From NCBI GenBank assembly GCA_958296025.1, contig OY282430.1, forward strand, positions 992,001 through 1,056,000: a stretch of DNA of 64,000 nt. Reading direction: 5' to 3'. The notes under the pieces are model-generated. The model ran no database searches, was not told the origin of the DNA, and saw only the letters and a program-made list of their open reading frames with translations. This stretch comes from an uncultured Pseudomonadales bacterium. GTDB lineage: Bacteria > Pseudomonadota > Gammaproteobacteria > Pseudomonadales > Azotimanducaceae. Below are positions 1 through 8,365 of this stretch, one piece after another (the first letter of the stretch is position 1; each line of letters begins with the position of its first letter). Position numbers and translations under genes: made by a program.

Positions 1-29
1 GCAACTCTCTCGTTGCTGAATCGGCGCAA

Positions 30-353
30 CTAGGATTCGTTTGCTGTGTGGGTGGGATTCCCCTTCTCGCAGTACATCAGCAAGTCGACGCCCACGAACA
101 CGTCCGGATTGTGCCGGTAGCGGGCGCGGAGGGCCGTGGCGCTGTCCACCATCGCCCCGAACTGCCAAGTGTTCTCAGCCATGGGCTGGCCGTCCGAACT
201 GGGGTAGAGCGGATCCTCCACTTGGCTGGTCGGCGCGGGGCGACAGGCAATAAGGGCACAGCAACCGACCGGGGCGGGGAGGTGGCGGGCGACAAGGGCG
301 CTGCGGCCGGCCGGGCCGGTAGCGGCACTTCGCTTGGCGGGCAGTGGCCTCGT
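30..353 (-). pseudogene. Uma2-type nuclease gene remnant (copy A)
   Basis: This is the first of several decayed copies of one Uma2-family (PD-(D/E)XK-like, DUF820) gene in the window. The Pro/Ala-rich leader and the start of the nuclease domain (MAENTWQFG, then NPDVFVGVDLLMY) can be read. The start codon seen in the best copy (10,660-10,662) is changed here from ATG to ACG. The frame ends just after the NPT motif, so the catalytic EVAS region is missing. It belongs to a block of about 1.35 kb, with the FitAB pair that follows, that is repeated near 10.35-11.71 kb. Confidence 0.7.
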
Positions 354-621
354 GGGTGGTTCCTCTGGTTCCCGGCGCGGGTGCCGCTTCTCTTGCTGCG
401 GGGAAAGGTAGCATATTTGAAGGGGAGGGTGCCTCCCCGCTCCCGTGCGTTCGGGCGATGGGCCGCAGGTTGCGGCATCGTCAAGGGCCTTGTCTGTAGG
501 AAATCTCTGCAATTGCAGCTACAGCGAGCATTGCTTGCTTCACTCTCGGCAGAGCCGCATTTGTAGCACCGACATTGTGGGCGCTGCCGCGTATCCGATA
601 GTGGCAACTCCAACCTGCGTC

Positions 622-1074
622 TCACATCGAGAGCGACTCCGTCCAGGGGTTGACGAGGGAAACACCGGTGTTCCTGAACTCCCGCTCGTTTCTGGTCATT
701 ACCGTGAGGCGGCGATTGAGCGCCGCGGCAGCGATCATCGCGTCCGGCAGGTGTCCGTCAAGGGGTTCGCCTCGGTGTCGCTTGATCTCCATGATCTTCG
801 CGCACGCTTGCGCGTCTTCGAGCGTCCAATCGAATACTCGGCCTTCGGTCAAGTCCTCCAGAAAGTGGAGAAAACGCTGGCGGAGGTCCTCCCGGCGTTG
901 GCTGGCGGGCAATCTCCCGATGCCGTTCAGTATCTCCCACGCGGTTACGGAGGCGATGCCGAGTCCAGCGTCAGACGCCGCGTCCACATACTCCACAACC
1001 CGTGCCAGCGGAGCGGGGCGCATCATCTCCGAAACGACGTTGGTGTCGAGAAGGTACGCAACGGACGGGCTCAC
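622..1074 (-). CDS. PIN-domain toxin, FitB/VapC type (copy 1)
   Basis: A 150-residue PIN-domain protein, the expected length for FitB/VapC ribonuclease toxins. The acidic residues of the active site are visible: D10 in LLDTNVVSE, E47 in VTAWEILNG, D111 in LPDAMIAAAA and E130 in TRNEREF. By family it should cut RNA and be held inactive by the antitoxin encoded just upstream, whose gene it overlaps by 4 bp (ATGA). The same pair recurs nearly identically at 10,931-11,637 and as a broken toxin at 6,472. It appears intact. The RNA target cannot be read from sequence. Confidence 0.88.
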   Translation of the reverse strand: MSPSVAYLLDTNVVSEMMRPAPLARVVEYVDAASDAGLGIASVTAWEILNGIGRLPASQRREDLRQRFLHFLEDLTEGRVFDWTLEDAQACAKIMEIKRHRGEPLDGHLPDAMIAAAALNRRLTVMTRNEREFRNTGVSLVNPWTESLSM

Positions 1075-1328
1075 TCATCCTCTCCGGCCGGGAACTCCAC
1101 CTGTCGGTAGCCGTAACCGCGGTGCAAGCAGAGTTCAATGCCGTGGCTCGGCCCAAAATGCCGTCTCGCCACGTCCGATGGCGCCATGCGGCGCTGCGCT
1201 TGCTCCCTCTTGTCCCGGATGATCCGGCGAACCAGCGCCTCCATCGACACACCGAGCTGGCGTGCCTCGCGCTGCAGCCAAGACTTGTCGTCAGGCGGCA
1301 AGTCACGAACGGTAATGGTGGAACCCAC
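1071..1328 (-). CDS. FitA-type ribbon-helix-helix antitoxin (copy 1)
   Basis: An 85-residue protein whose N-terminal half (TITVRDLPPDDKSWLQREA, then SMEALVRRIIRD) fits a FitA-type ribbon-helix-helix DNA-binding domain. The C-terminal half would bind the toxin. The stop overlaps the toxin start by 4 bp, so the two are probably translationally coupled. By family it should also repress its own operon. The copy at 11,380-11,637 is virtually identical. Confidence 0.85.
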   Translation of the reverse strand: MGSTITVRDLPPDDKSWLQREARQLGVSMEALVRRIIRDKREQAQRRMAPSDVARRHFGPSHGIELCLHRGYGYRQVEFPAGEDE

Positions 1329-1516
1329 GGCGTGTCTCCCTATAGGCGATGACAGGACCCAAGGCTGATGCTAGCAGAAATTGCTTGCAGGCGCACACCA
1401 AGTGATCTGATCCAGCCTTGGTCCCCGCTTAAGAAATCGTTGAAGTGGGCTGAAAGGCGCATAGAGCAAGGGTTCTTCTGGCGAAATGCCAGTTAAATAA
1501 AGACCACGCGGTAGGT

Positions 1517-2035
1517 GTGCCGATGGCAAGCACAACACCCCGCCCGCTGAAGGCTGAGCACGAATTCACGAACGCCCGGATGACGGGGTTCGGGGGCTGG
1601 TTCGCCTTGGCCTTGACGGCGGAACGTCTGGGCCTTTTTGGGGATTTGGCGGAGGGCGTGTCGGTCAAGGTTCGGCGGCGCGGGGCGTCGGGCGGCGGGG
1701 CGCTGTCCGATCTGGACGAGTTGCGGGCGGACCCGGCGGCGTGTCGGCTGCTGGGGGGCGGAGCGGGCCTTGGTGCTGCACGGCGCGTTCGTCGGCGGGC
1801 TGTGGGCGTCCGGGCGTCTGCATCCGGGCGGGGTCCATCCCGCGCACGGCTGGCAGGAGCGGATGGAGTCGGACGTGGTTGCGCTGCTACCCGAGGGGAC
1901 GCCCGTTTGGATTCGGGCGGACAACGCCTACTACCCTCCGACTCGACTGGATCTACGCGGCCGCGGTTCAACTGGAGTGAGCCGAAACGCTCGGCGAACC
2001 CAGCCCGAACCCCCGTCGAAACACGCCTGAACGAC
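1517..2035 (+). pseudogene. IS1380-type transposase remnant
   Basis: Several reading frames together recall an IS1380-family transposase. The N-terminal part has NARMTGFGGW and GLFGDLAEGVSVKVRRRG. After a frameshift and deletion there is a middle part with GRLHPGGVHPAHGW, LLPEGTPVW and IRADNAYY. No single frame is long enough to be functional. A second, differently deleted fragment of the same kind of element lies at 14,703-14,995 with a related 5' flank. The family call is from remembered motifs. Confidence 0.6.
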
Positions 2036-2675
2036 CCAAGGCGGGACCCCCTTCGTAGCAGCGTTCGCTAGATCTCAGTCGGGGAGCGCGAAGGGTGCCC
2101 CTCGCATGAAGAGCCCCCAGCGGTAGGCGCGTTCCGTCGAGCAGCAAGCCACTGTAGATGCAAGTCTTCCCAACTCGGAATGCCGACGGTCATCGGCTAC
2201 TTGGTCATCCACCTCCCTAAGGCGGCGATTCTCGCACTGATTTGCGGGAGGTGGGCGGCTTGCCTCGCCTTGAAGAAGTTGGCCAAGGGCCTAGGCGGGT
2301 GCCGATGCAGCGTTCAATGCACTATGATCACCGCACCAGCCCGCCGGGGCACACAGACGAAGGCAGCGCCTGTCCTTGGTTTGTCAGCGAACACGGTGGT
2401 ATATTAGCGTTGAAGAAAGTCAGAATTCAAGGAGAGTCGCATGATCTTCCGAGAACAGATCGCCCGCCACGCCATCGTGTACGGCGGGTACGCGCTGGTA
2501 TTCCGCGACCTTTTCACCCTTTAGGCCGCCGATGGCCTCACAACGAGCGAGAACCTTGTGCCCACACCAAGGTTCTCCCTGCCGAACTCCGCTAGTAGCC
2601 ACCGACGGTCGTGGCTGAGGTGTAGTATCATGGACGGTGCCGGCATAGCGGCGGGCGACTAGCAGAGGCTTCGAT
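2036..2675. other. Mostly non-coding stretch with one tiny reading frame
   Basis: I recognise no gene family here. The only signal is a 27-codon frame at 2441-2524 (+), starting MIFREQIARHAIVYGG, with a good AAGGAGA site 7-8 bases upstream. It may be the start of a lost gene. The last 100 bases before the ParA-like gene are a plausible promoter region for that operon, with a TAGTAT hexamer near 2,625. Confidence 0.35.
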
Positions 2676-3602
2676 ATGGCAAAGGTGCTTGCCTTCATCA
2701 ACTACAAAGGGGGAGTGGCGAAGACCACGTCCGCCTATCACATCGGGTGCTGGCTCGCCGGACGAAAGGAAAAACGGGTTCTGCTGATCGACATCGACCC
2801 GCAGACGAATCTCACCTTTCTTTGCGCGTCGGTGGGAGATTGGGAAAGACGAAAGAGGAACCCCGGCACGATCTTGCGCATGTACAAAAGGTATGTGGAT
2901 GGGACGCCCATAGACACCAAGAGGTACATTTGGCAAGAGCCGATCCGCCTCCGGGACAGGCGTAGGCATCCCCGAGTTCACCTAATCCCATGCGACATCG
3001 ACCTCATCGGCGAAGACGTCGCCACAGGGAGCATTGTCGGTGTGCATCCGAGCATGGCCAAGCTCAAGGAGCAGGCGGTCAGCGTCTTGCGCGACAGGCA
3101 GTTCCTTTGCCGGGTAATCGACGAGGTTGGCTCTGACTACGACTACATCATCATCGACTGCCCGCCGAACCTCTATCTGATGACGCAGAACGCCTTGCTC
3201 GCTAGTGATTACTACATCGTTACCGCAATCCCGGACCACCTATCCACCATTGGCTTGAACACGCTGCACCGAAAGGTCCGCGAGATGGACAAGATGCTGA
3301 ACAGCGCCGCAACTCTCGCCGGGCGGCACCAAGCTCGCTGTGCCGAGCTCGGTGGCATCCTGTTTGTCAGAGTGCGCATCGGCGGACAGGTCATGACCAA
3401 CGCTCACTCGAACAAGATGGCCGAAGTCCGCTCTACGTTCGAGGACAAGTGTTTCGACACGCACACCACAGAGCTGATTGGCTACACGGAGGCCGCAGCC
3501 AATAGCCTCCCCGTGTGGCTTCACGACTCCGAAAACGCAAGAAGAGCAACAAAAAAGCAAGAGTATCCCAAGGTAGTCGATGAGCTGCTGGAGAGGTTCT
3601 GA
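2676..3602 (+). CDS. ParA/Soj-like P-loop ATPase (type 1)
   Basis: A 308-residue ParA-superfamily ATPase. It has a deviant Walker A (KGGVAKTT, residues 11-18, with the signature first lysine), a Walker A' (VLLIDIDPQTN) and a Walker B (YIIIDCPPN) near residue 155. Such ATPases dimerise on ATP and bind DNA nonspecifically to move plasmids, chromosomes or protein clusters. No ParB follows. A 192-residue protein of unknown function starts 2 bp downstream (3605), so this is probably a two-gene operon. It is only distantly similar to the type 2 ATPase at 4,820. Partition of a former plasmid or a mobile-element or defence role are all possible. Confidence 0.85.
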   Translation: MAKVLAFINYKGGVAKTTSAYHIGCWLAGRKEKRVLLIDIDPQTNLTFLCASVGDWERRKRNPGTILRMYKRYVDGTPIDTKRYIWQEPIRLRDRRRHPRVHLIPCDIDLIGEDVATGSIVGVHPSMAKLKEQAVSVLRDRQFLCRVIDEVGSDYDYIIIDCPPNLYLMTQNALLASDYYIVTAIPDHLSTIGLNTLHRKVREMDKMLNSAATLAGRHQARCAELGGILFVRVRIGGQVMTNAHSNKMAEVRSTFEDKCFDTHTTELIGYTEAAANSLPVWLHDSENARRATKKQEYPKVVDELLERF

Positions 3603-3604
3603 GC

Positions 3605-4183
3605 ATGGGCGCTGTTACCACGGGCCGGAGACTCGACAGGTTCTTGAGCGATCTGTCTGCGCTGGTGGAAGCGCTGCCGTCGCCAGATGCGAAGGCAAGA
3701 ATGGATGCCGACTTGGCGTCACTGATCGGGTTTCTGCAGAACTTTCGCACCAAGCTGAACTCGTTGCCCACAGATGAGGGCGCAGAACAGATTGCCTCGA
3801 CAATCGAGGCCGTAAAGGACTTCGTCCGAATTGCCGAGGCAGATCCTATGATGTGTCGTGTTCTCGGTCTATCCGAGGAGATTCGCCCGACCGGCCGGCC
3901 AAGACGTCAGTTGAATAACGCGGGTGGTCGGGAGGTCACAAAAAGAACGCTTGACGAACTGCAGCAGCTACCGTCGCACGACGTTGAGCATACGCTGGCC
4001 AACCGAACAGCATACAACGTGGCGGCTTTGAGGGCGATCGCTACGGAGCTGGGCTTGAGGATTCCGTCAAAGGCAACAAGACTGTCGATCGTTGAGAAGA
4101 TATCCAAGACGCTCGCCAACCGCTGGGGTTACGACTACCTCAGGGGTGACGCCTGTGACAGTCGTCAGTCCGAAGACTCCTAG
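3605..4183 (+). CDS. Hypothetical partner of the type 1 ParA-like ATPase
   Basis: A 192-residue protein in the position a ParB would normally hold, 2 bp after the ATPase stop. The N-terminal 90 residues are predicted mostly helical. The C-terminal part (about 130-175: LRAIATELGLRIPSK, then IVEKISKTLANRW) looks like a small SAP- or Rho-N-like helical domain. The same spacing (Leu/Ile, Gly-hydrophobic, Pro-x-Ser-Lys, Arg-x-Ser, Lys-x-Leu-Ala) occurs in the partner of the type 2 ATPase at 5,686 (GIEEPKSKSRAS, then KFLAAM). I therefore infer that the two partners share a domain. No known family was recognised. Confidence 0.65.
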   Translation: MGAVTTGRRLDRFLSDLSALVEALPSPDAKARMDADLASLIGFLQNFRTKLNSLPTDEGAEQIASTIEAVKDFVRIAEADPMMCRVLGLSEEIRPTGRPRRQLNNAGGREVTKRTLDELQQLPSHDVEHTLANRTAYNVAALRAIATELGLRIPSKATRLSIVEKISKTLANRWGYDYLRGDACDSRQSEDS

Positions 4184-4321
4184 CGGAACAACGCAAGGCT
4201 TGACTCGTGCGAGGAAAATCTTGATTCGATTGACGGTCCGGCCGGTGGAGACGATCAAGCTCCGAGTGGCAAGTTGAGCGAAGTGTGGCGAGCTATACGC
4301 CACGGGTGAAGGAGGCTCGCG

Positions 4322-4735
4322 CTAGGCTTCTAGCTCAGCAGGGTTGCGCAGCGTCTCCGCCGACAGCCTGAAGCCGTGAACCTCCACCAGCTTCTCCCGA
4401 GCGAACGTCGGCCCGAAGTCCGCGTAGCGCTCCCGAACCAAGTCCATCGCCCGCCCGCGCACCTCCGCCGCAATCGCGTTGTTCGACCGCCTCCCCCGAC
4501 GCCCGGACGTCAATCCCGCCGCGCCGCGCTCCCGGCAGCGGCGCACCAAGCGCTTGACTTGGCGAACCCCCAACCCAGCCGTTCGGCCGCCTGGCGCTGC
4601 CGAATCGGACCCTCGACCACATCCCGAACCAACCCAAGCCTGTCCGCCTCCTTGCCGCTCATCAACACCAACCCTGCCGCCATCCGCCCGCCCTCCGGCG
4701 CAGCCAAAAGGGGACATTACAGCTTTGGTTTGACA
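4322..4735 (-). pseudogene. ISNCY/IS1202-type element fragment (transposase 5' part and right end)
   Basis: About 120 N-terminal codons of the transposase that is complete at 51,688-52,992 (QVKRLVRR, GRRGRRSNNAIAAEVRGRAM, YADFGPTFAREKLVEVHGF), cut off after SAETLR. The element end is at about 4,735 (GGGGACATTACAGC followed by TTTGGTTTGACA). This end has one copy of the subterminal GGGGACATT motif, whereas the complete element has two. The type 2 ParA cassette starts directly beside this end. Confidence 0.75.
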
Positions 4736-4819
4736 GGTCCCGTAAGTAGGGTTGACCCCTTCGGTGATCTCGTGGCACAGTTTCGGCCCGCCTGTAGCCG
4801 AATTTAGGCAGGAGTTGGC

Positions 4820-5686
4820 ATGCCCCGTGCAAACGGCCCGGTCTGCATATCTGTGATCAACATGAAGGGAGGCGTTGGCAAGACCACAATTGCCGCTCTC
4901 TTGGCCCGTTATGCGTCAAGGAGGCTCGGCCTCAATGTTCTCGCGGTCGATCTGGATCCGCAGGCGAATTTATCTCAAGCCTTCATGAGAGATGGGTACA
5001 AGCGTTTCTTGAGGGATCAAGCTCCATCCATCGTTGAGATATTTAGTGGCCATCAACCTCCGACGTCCAAGTCGGCGGCCCCAAGCACGCTCGACATCAG
5101 CGACATCGTCGTCAGCAATACCCCACTAGGCGGCCCTAGGCTGCGAGTCATTCCATCGCGGTTTGATTTCGCTGACAACCTGATGTCGTCAATTGGCGCT
5201 GACCAAAGGGTTCTAGCTAAGGTCATCGCCAACAACTTCCAAGATGCGGACATCGTGATCATTGACTGTGCGCCAACGGAGTCGATCTTCACTCGGGTTG
5301 CCTACCACGCATCCCGCTACGTTCTTGTTCCCGTCAGGCCAGAGTTCTTTGCAACCATCGGCTTTCCACTTCTGAATGACTCTCTGGATGCGTTCAGAAG
5401 CTCCAACCGAGGCCATGCAATTGACGTTGCGGGGATAGTGATAAACAACTCGTCTTATCATTTCAGCGGAAACCGTGGGGGTCCGGAGAGGGAAAGATCT
5501 ATTGGGGAGATAGGGAAGCAAGCCAAAGAAAATGAATGGTTCATTTTCGAAAAACAGATCCCGTTCTCTCGTGGATTTCCAAAGATGATGCGAGGTGACT
5601 TCAAACACATTGGAGACGCTGCTCTATTTCCTCACTTCGCAAGTGAATTTTTCCAACGACTAGGGATTGAGAAGGAGGGTGACTGA
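4820..5686 (+). CDS. ParA/Soj-like P-loop ATPase (type 2, intact copy)
   Basis: A 288-residue ParA-type ATPase with a deviant Walker A (MKGGVGKTT, residues 15-23), a Walker A' (VLAVDLDPQANLSQAF) and a Walker B (DIVIIDCAPTES). The start at 4820 has GGCAGGAG upstream. Its stop overlaps the next gene's start by 1 bp (TGATG), so the two are translationally coupled. The 80 bp upstream are conserved in the second copy at about 15,307 and probably hold the promoter. The partner is a basic 168-residue protein, not a recognisable ParB. Confidence 0.85.
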   Translation: MPRANGPVCISVINMKGGVGKTTIAALLARYASRRLGLNVLAVDLDPQANLSQAFMRDGYKRFLRDQAPSIVEIFSGHQPPTSKSAAPSTLDISDIVVSNTPLGGPRLRVIPSRFDFADNLMSSIGADQRVLAKVIANNFQDADIVIIDCAPTESIFTRVAYHASRYVLVPVRPEFFATIGFPLLNDSLDAFRSSNRGHAIDVAGIVINNSSYHFSGNRGGPERERSIGEIGKQAKENEWFIFEKQIPFSRGFPKMMRGDFKHIGDAALFPHFASEFFQRLGIEKEGD

Positions 5687-6192
5687 TGGAAAACGCCACG
5701 CTCAGGCTGGAGCTTCGATCAATGATTGACCAGTACGGCGTCGACCGGGTTGCGCAGGCCTTTCGAGAGGTCCGTGGTTCGTGCAGTCAGCCCAAGGCCG
5801 CTAAACAGAACCGGGTGTCCCGCAACCAAGAAACGGGGGCCGGCAAAAAGGCCCGAACTAAAGTCGATGTGCCGGAGTACGTTGCCAAGATGGAGGTTTC
5901 TGCAGACAATAGATCGGCAATCACTGAATTGGCGAAGCGCTTTCAGGATGGGGCGTTTCTGCCCACGTTCGGCGACATCAGCGATTTTTGTGCGGTGTAT
6001 GGAATTGAGGAACCGAAGTCCAAATCCCGTGCAAGCGCCGTGCCAAGGGTTTTCAAGTTCTTGGCTGCTATGGACGCCGCAGATGTGATGAGAATAGTTA
6101 GTGATGAGCTGTATTCGGGCCCAACGCGGCTCGGACCTATTGCCGAAGCCATCAGAAGAAACGGCAGGGCAGCTCGAATGAAGCCTAAGTAG
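5686..6192 (+). CDS. Hypothetical partner of the type 2 ParA-like ATPase (copy 1)
   Basis: A 168-residue basic protein. The layout is a helical N-terminus (LRLELRSMIDQYGVDRVAQAF), a Lys/Arg/Gln-rich linker (about 35-65), and a helical C-terminal domain with TFGDISDFCAVYGIEEPKSK and RVFKFLAAM, ending in a basic tail (RNGRAARMKPK). The basic tail suggests nucleic-acid binding. A nearly identical, full-length second copy at 15,736-16,242 follows a deleted ATPase. No family recognised. Confidence 0.7.
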   Translation: MENATLRLELRSMIDQYGVDRVAQAFREVRGSCSQPKAAKQNRVSRNQETGAGKKARTKVDVPEYVAKMEVSADNRSAITELAKRFQDGAFLPTFGDISDFCAVYGIEEPKSKSRASAVPRVFKFLAAMDAADVMRIVSDELYSGPTRLGPIAEAIRRNGRAARMKPK

Positions 6193-6471
6193 CGTCGCCT
6201 ATTGAATTGTGGAGGTCGAGAAAGATGCTGGCGAAAATTGTTCCCCAAAAGAGGTTCGGCACCGAATAGCCCCGCACCTCCACCCTCGGCAGTCCTGAAG
6301 AAGACGGTTGGGTCGCAGGTTGCGGCATCGTCAAGCACCTTGTCTGTAGGAAATCTCTGCAATTGCAGCCTCAGCGAGCGTTGCTTGCTTCACTCTCGGC
6401 AGAGCCGCATTTGTAGCAATGACATTGTGGGCGCTGCCGCGTATCCGATAGTGGCAACCCCAACCTGCGTC
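6193..6471. other. Intergenic remnant carrying Uma2 5'-leader sequence
   Basis: The first 115 bp belong to the ParA-cassette repeat. From about 6,308 onward the sequence is the upstream region of the repeated Uma2/fitAB block (TCGTCAAG, then TGTCTGTAGGAAATCTCTGC). No gene is visible. Confidence 0.6.
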
Positions 6472-6711
6472 TCACATCGAGAGCGACTCCGTCCAGGGGT
6501 TGACGAGGGAAACACCGGTGTTCCTGAACTCCCGCTCGTTTCTGATCATTACCGCGAGGCGGCGATTGAGCGCCGCGGCAGCGATCATCGCGTCCGGCAG
6601 GTGCCCGTCGAGGGGTTCGCCTCGGTGTCGCTTGATCTCCATGATCCTCGCGCACGCTTGCGCGTCTTCAAGCGTCCAATCGAACACTCGACCTTCGGCT
6701 AAGTCCTCCAG
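6472..6711 (-). pseudogene. FitB-type PIN toxin, 3' fragment (copy 2)
   Basis: The last 75 or so codons of the toxin that is intact at 622-1074 and 10,931-11,383, including LPDAMIAAAALNRRL. The N-terminal half with the first two acidic residues is missing, so it cannot be active. Homology ends abruptly at 6,711, where a fragment of an unrelated gene begins in another frame. Confidence 0.85.
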
Positions 6712-6913
6712 TCAACTCATACAGTACCCGATCGCCGTACTCCGTGCCGATTACCTCATTCAGATTCCGAAGACTTTCGTAGACCTTGAGGCCCTTCCGT
6801 TGTGCATCAGCGGCATGAGCCAGCACGGATCGGGCCTGCTCCTTCAAGTCCGCAGCCGGACGCGATCCCAACCGGTGGTTATCCGGCTCGGCCCGATCAA
6901 GCGCTCGGGTCAC
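6712..6913 (-). pseudogene. N-terminal fragment of a sacsin-like (HATPase) protein
   Basis: Read from a GTG at 6913, about 65 codons end in KGLKVYESLRNLNEVIG and GDRVLYEL. This resembles the start of bacterial sacsin-type N-terminal ATPase proteins, where it is followed by the ATP-binding Asn-Ala-x-Asp motif. Here the sequence breaks off just before that motif and joins the FitB fragment. These large proteins are often found in defence islands. The call rests on motif memory. Confidence 0.5.
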
Positions 6914-6914
6914 G

Positions 6915-7347
6915 TCAGCGTCGTTCCTTCGCGTAATCTTTCAGCGTCACCACCGTACCGCCGTGCTCGGTCGTCGCCAGCGCATTCGCGAAGCGGGCGT
7001 CTGCCGTCACCAGTTGGGCATCGACCCGATGCGCCAGCGCGAGGTAAACGCAATCGTAGGCCGGTCGGTCGAGTGCTACCGCCAGACGAACCGCGTCCAC
7101 GCAAACCGTCTCGTCGGAACTCCAATGAACCGGCATCTCCGATACGGCAGCCATCAGGATGCCGGCCCGCCCACGTTCGATCTCGCCCATCCGAGCCTTG
7201 CGGCCACACCGCATTGGCGACCTCGGACACCATCAACCGCGGCGCGTAGAGATCATCGCCGCCCGCCAGCAATCGATCCGCCGCGTCCGAATCCTCCTCC
7301 GCGACCAGCCATTTGACCGCGACGCTGGCATCGACGACCAGACGCAT
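6915..7347 (-). pseudogene. VapC-type PIN toxin with a frameshift
   Basis: The N-terminal part (MRLVVDASVAVKWL, ending near MVSEVANAVW) and the C-terminal part (ALDRPAYDCVYLALAHRV, LVTADARFANAL) of one PIN-domain toxin are in different frames. The 433-base span is not a multiple of three. The switch lies near 7,204, just after the ANAVW motif. Both PIN half-motifs are otherwise well preserved, which suggests a recent single-base indel. The start overlaps the antitoxin stop (TGATG). Confidence 0.8.
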
Positions 7348-7604
7348 CAGATGGCTCGGTGTCCGGTCTCGCGGTCTTCCCGGATCAGAACCTCCGAATG
7401 TGTCTGTGCGCGTCCTTCGGACTTGCGCCGCAGCCGCGCCGCCAGAGCCAGGAAGGACGCGCGCTTCGTCGACATCTCCCCCTCGACCGCGCATTCGAGA
7501 ATGTGCCGCGCCTCGCCTTCCAGGGAGCGGTTGTTCCCGGCAGCGCGTTGCTTGAGACGCCGGACCACGCCGTCATCCAGCCGCCGCACGTTGATCGTCG
7601 TCAT
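7347..7604 (-). CDS. VapB-like ribbon-helix-helix antitoxin
   Basis: An 85-residue protein beginning MTTINVRRLDDGVVRRLKQR, typical of FitA/VapB antitoxins with an N-terminal ribbon-helix-helix domain. A toxin-binding tail follows. Its stop overlaps the VapC start. Because the toxin gene is frameshifted, this antitoxin may now be an orphan that could still neutralise related toxins. Confidence 0.8.
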   Translation of the reverse strand: MTTINVRRLDDGVVRRLKQRAAGNNRSLEGEARHILECAVEGEMSTKRASFLALAARLRRKSEGRAQTHSEVLIREDRETGHRAI

Positions 7605-7745
7605 TGCACTCTCCGCAATCGCTTGTTATCAATTCGGTATCATGCCACACCGAAGCAGACAGGCACCGCTTCTGAACCACCTCGGGTTTCCCAGAGACTA
7701 CCATCGTTGAGTCTTCGGGAGGAAAGGTCTGATGAATTCATCCTC

Positions 7746-8129
7746 CTACAGCTTATAGCTCATCCGGTGATGATCCGGCACCCCGAAGATGACGAAAACG
7801 TCCGGCGCGACCCGCCACGTGGGGTCCCCCCGCTCGTAGTACATCAGCAGGTCGCCCCCACGAACAGGTCCGGGTTGCGCCGGTAGCGGCTGCGCAGGGC
7901 CAACGCGCTGTCCACCATCACCCCGAACTGCCAAGTGTTCTCAGACATGGGCTAACTGTCCGAACTGAGGTGGAGCGGGTCCTCTACTTGGCTGGTCGGC
8001 ACGGGGTGTAGGACAGCAGGCAACAAGGGCACAGCAACCGACCGGGGCGCACACCGACGGGGCCAAGGGCGCTGCGGCCGGCCGGGCCGGAAGCGGCGCT
8101 TCGCTTGGCTGGGCGGGCAGTGGCCTCAT
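7746..8129 (-). pseudogene. Uma2-type nuclease gene remnant (copy B)
   Basis: It starts with MRPLPAQPSEAPLPARP as in the best copy, then loses the frame in the leader. It resumes as GGDLLMYYERGDP and APDVFVIFGVPDHHRMSYKL and ends there. The EVAS motif and everything after it are absent. Not functional as a nuclease. Confidence 0.75.
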
Positions 8130-8216
8130 GGCTGGTTCCTCCGGTTCCGGGCGCGGGCGCAGTTTCTCTTGCTGCTGGGAAAGGTAGCATAGCCGAAGGG
8201 GAGCAGGTTTCCCTGC

Positions 8217-8310
8217 TCCCAGTCAAGGACATGGTAGCCGACACGGTCGCATTGATTTACCGGCAGGCCGGTTGGACGTGACGGGAGGAAACGACATGCG
8301 CTACGAGGCT
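8217..8310 (+). pseudogene. HicA 3' end and HicB 5' end (remnant 1)
   Basis: The last 20 or so codons of a HicA toxin (VKDM, then IYRQAGWT and stop at 8279-8281) are followed by a GGGAGGAAA ribosome site and the first codons of hicB (MRYEA, from 8296). It then diverges. The better copy is at 12,077-12,618. Confidence 0.65.
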
Positions 8311-8365
8311 TCGGGAAAACGTGCGTACTCGGCGATGGGCTCTTCACGAAAGGCGAATACGTCCA

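Larger units (their letters stand above)
52..1400. repeat. Direct repeat of Uma2 leader plus fitAB, first copy
   Basis: This block contains the 5' part of a Uma2 gene, its upstream region and a complete fitAB pair. It matches about 10,349-11,712 in the same orientation and at very high identity by eye; the fitAB part is offset by 10,309 bp. A shorter third copy (about 6,308-6,711) stops inside the toxin gene. The two large copies could recombine and delete or amplify the 10 kb between them. Confidence 0.8.
4739..6308. repeat. Type 2 ParA cassette, first repeat copy
   Basis: This stretch matches about 15,307-16,362 in the same orientation, from the upstream region through both genes and about 115 bp beyond the partner stop. 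The second copy differs by point changes and by a 520-bp deletion inside the ATPase gene (bases equivalent to 5,091-5,611). Confidence 0.85.

Noticed and set aside
4820-6192. A ParABS plasmid partition locus
   Set aside because: The ATPase fits, but the partner has no ParB features and no clear repeated parS-like palindromes were found by eye.
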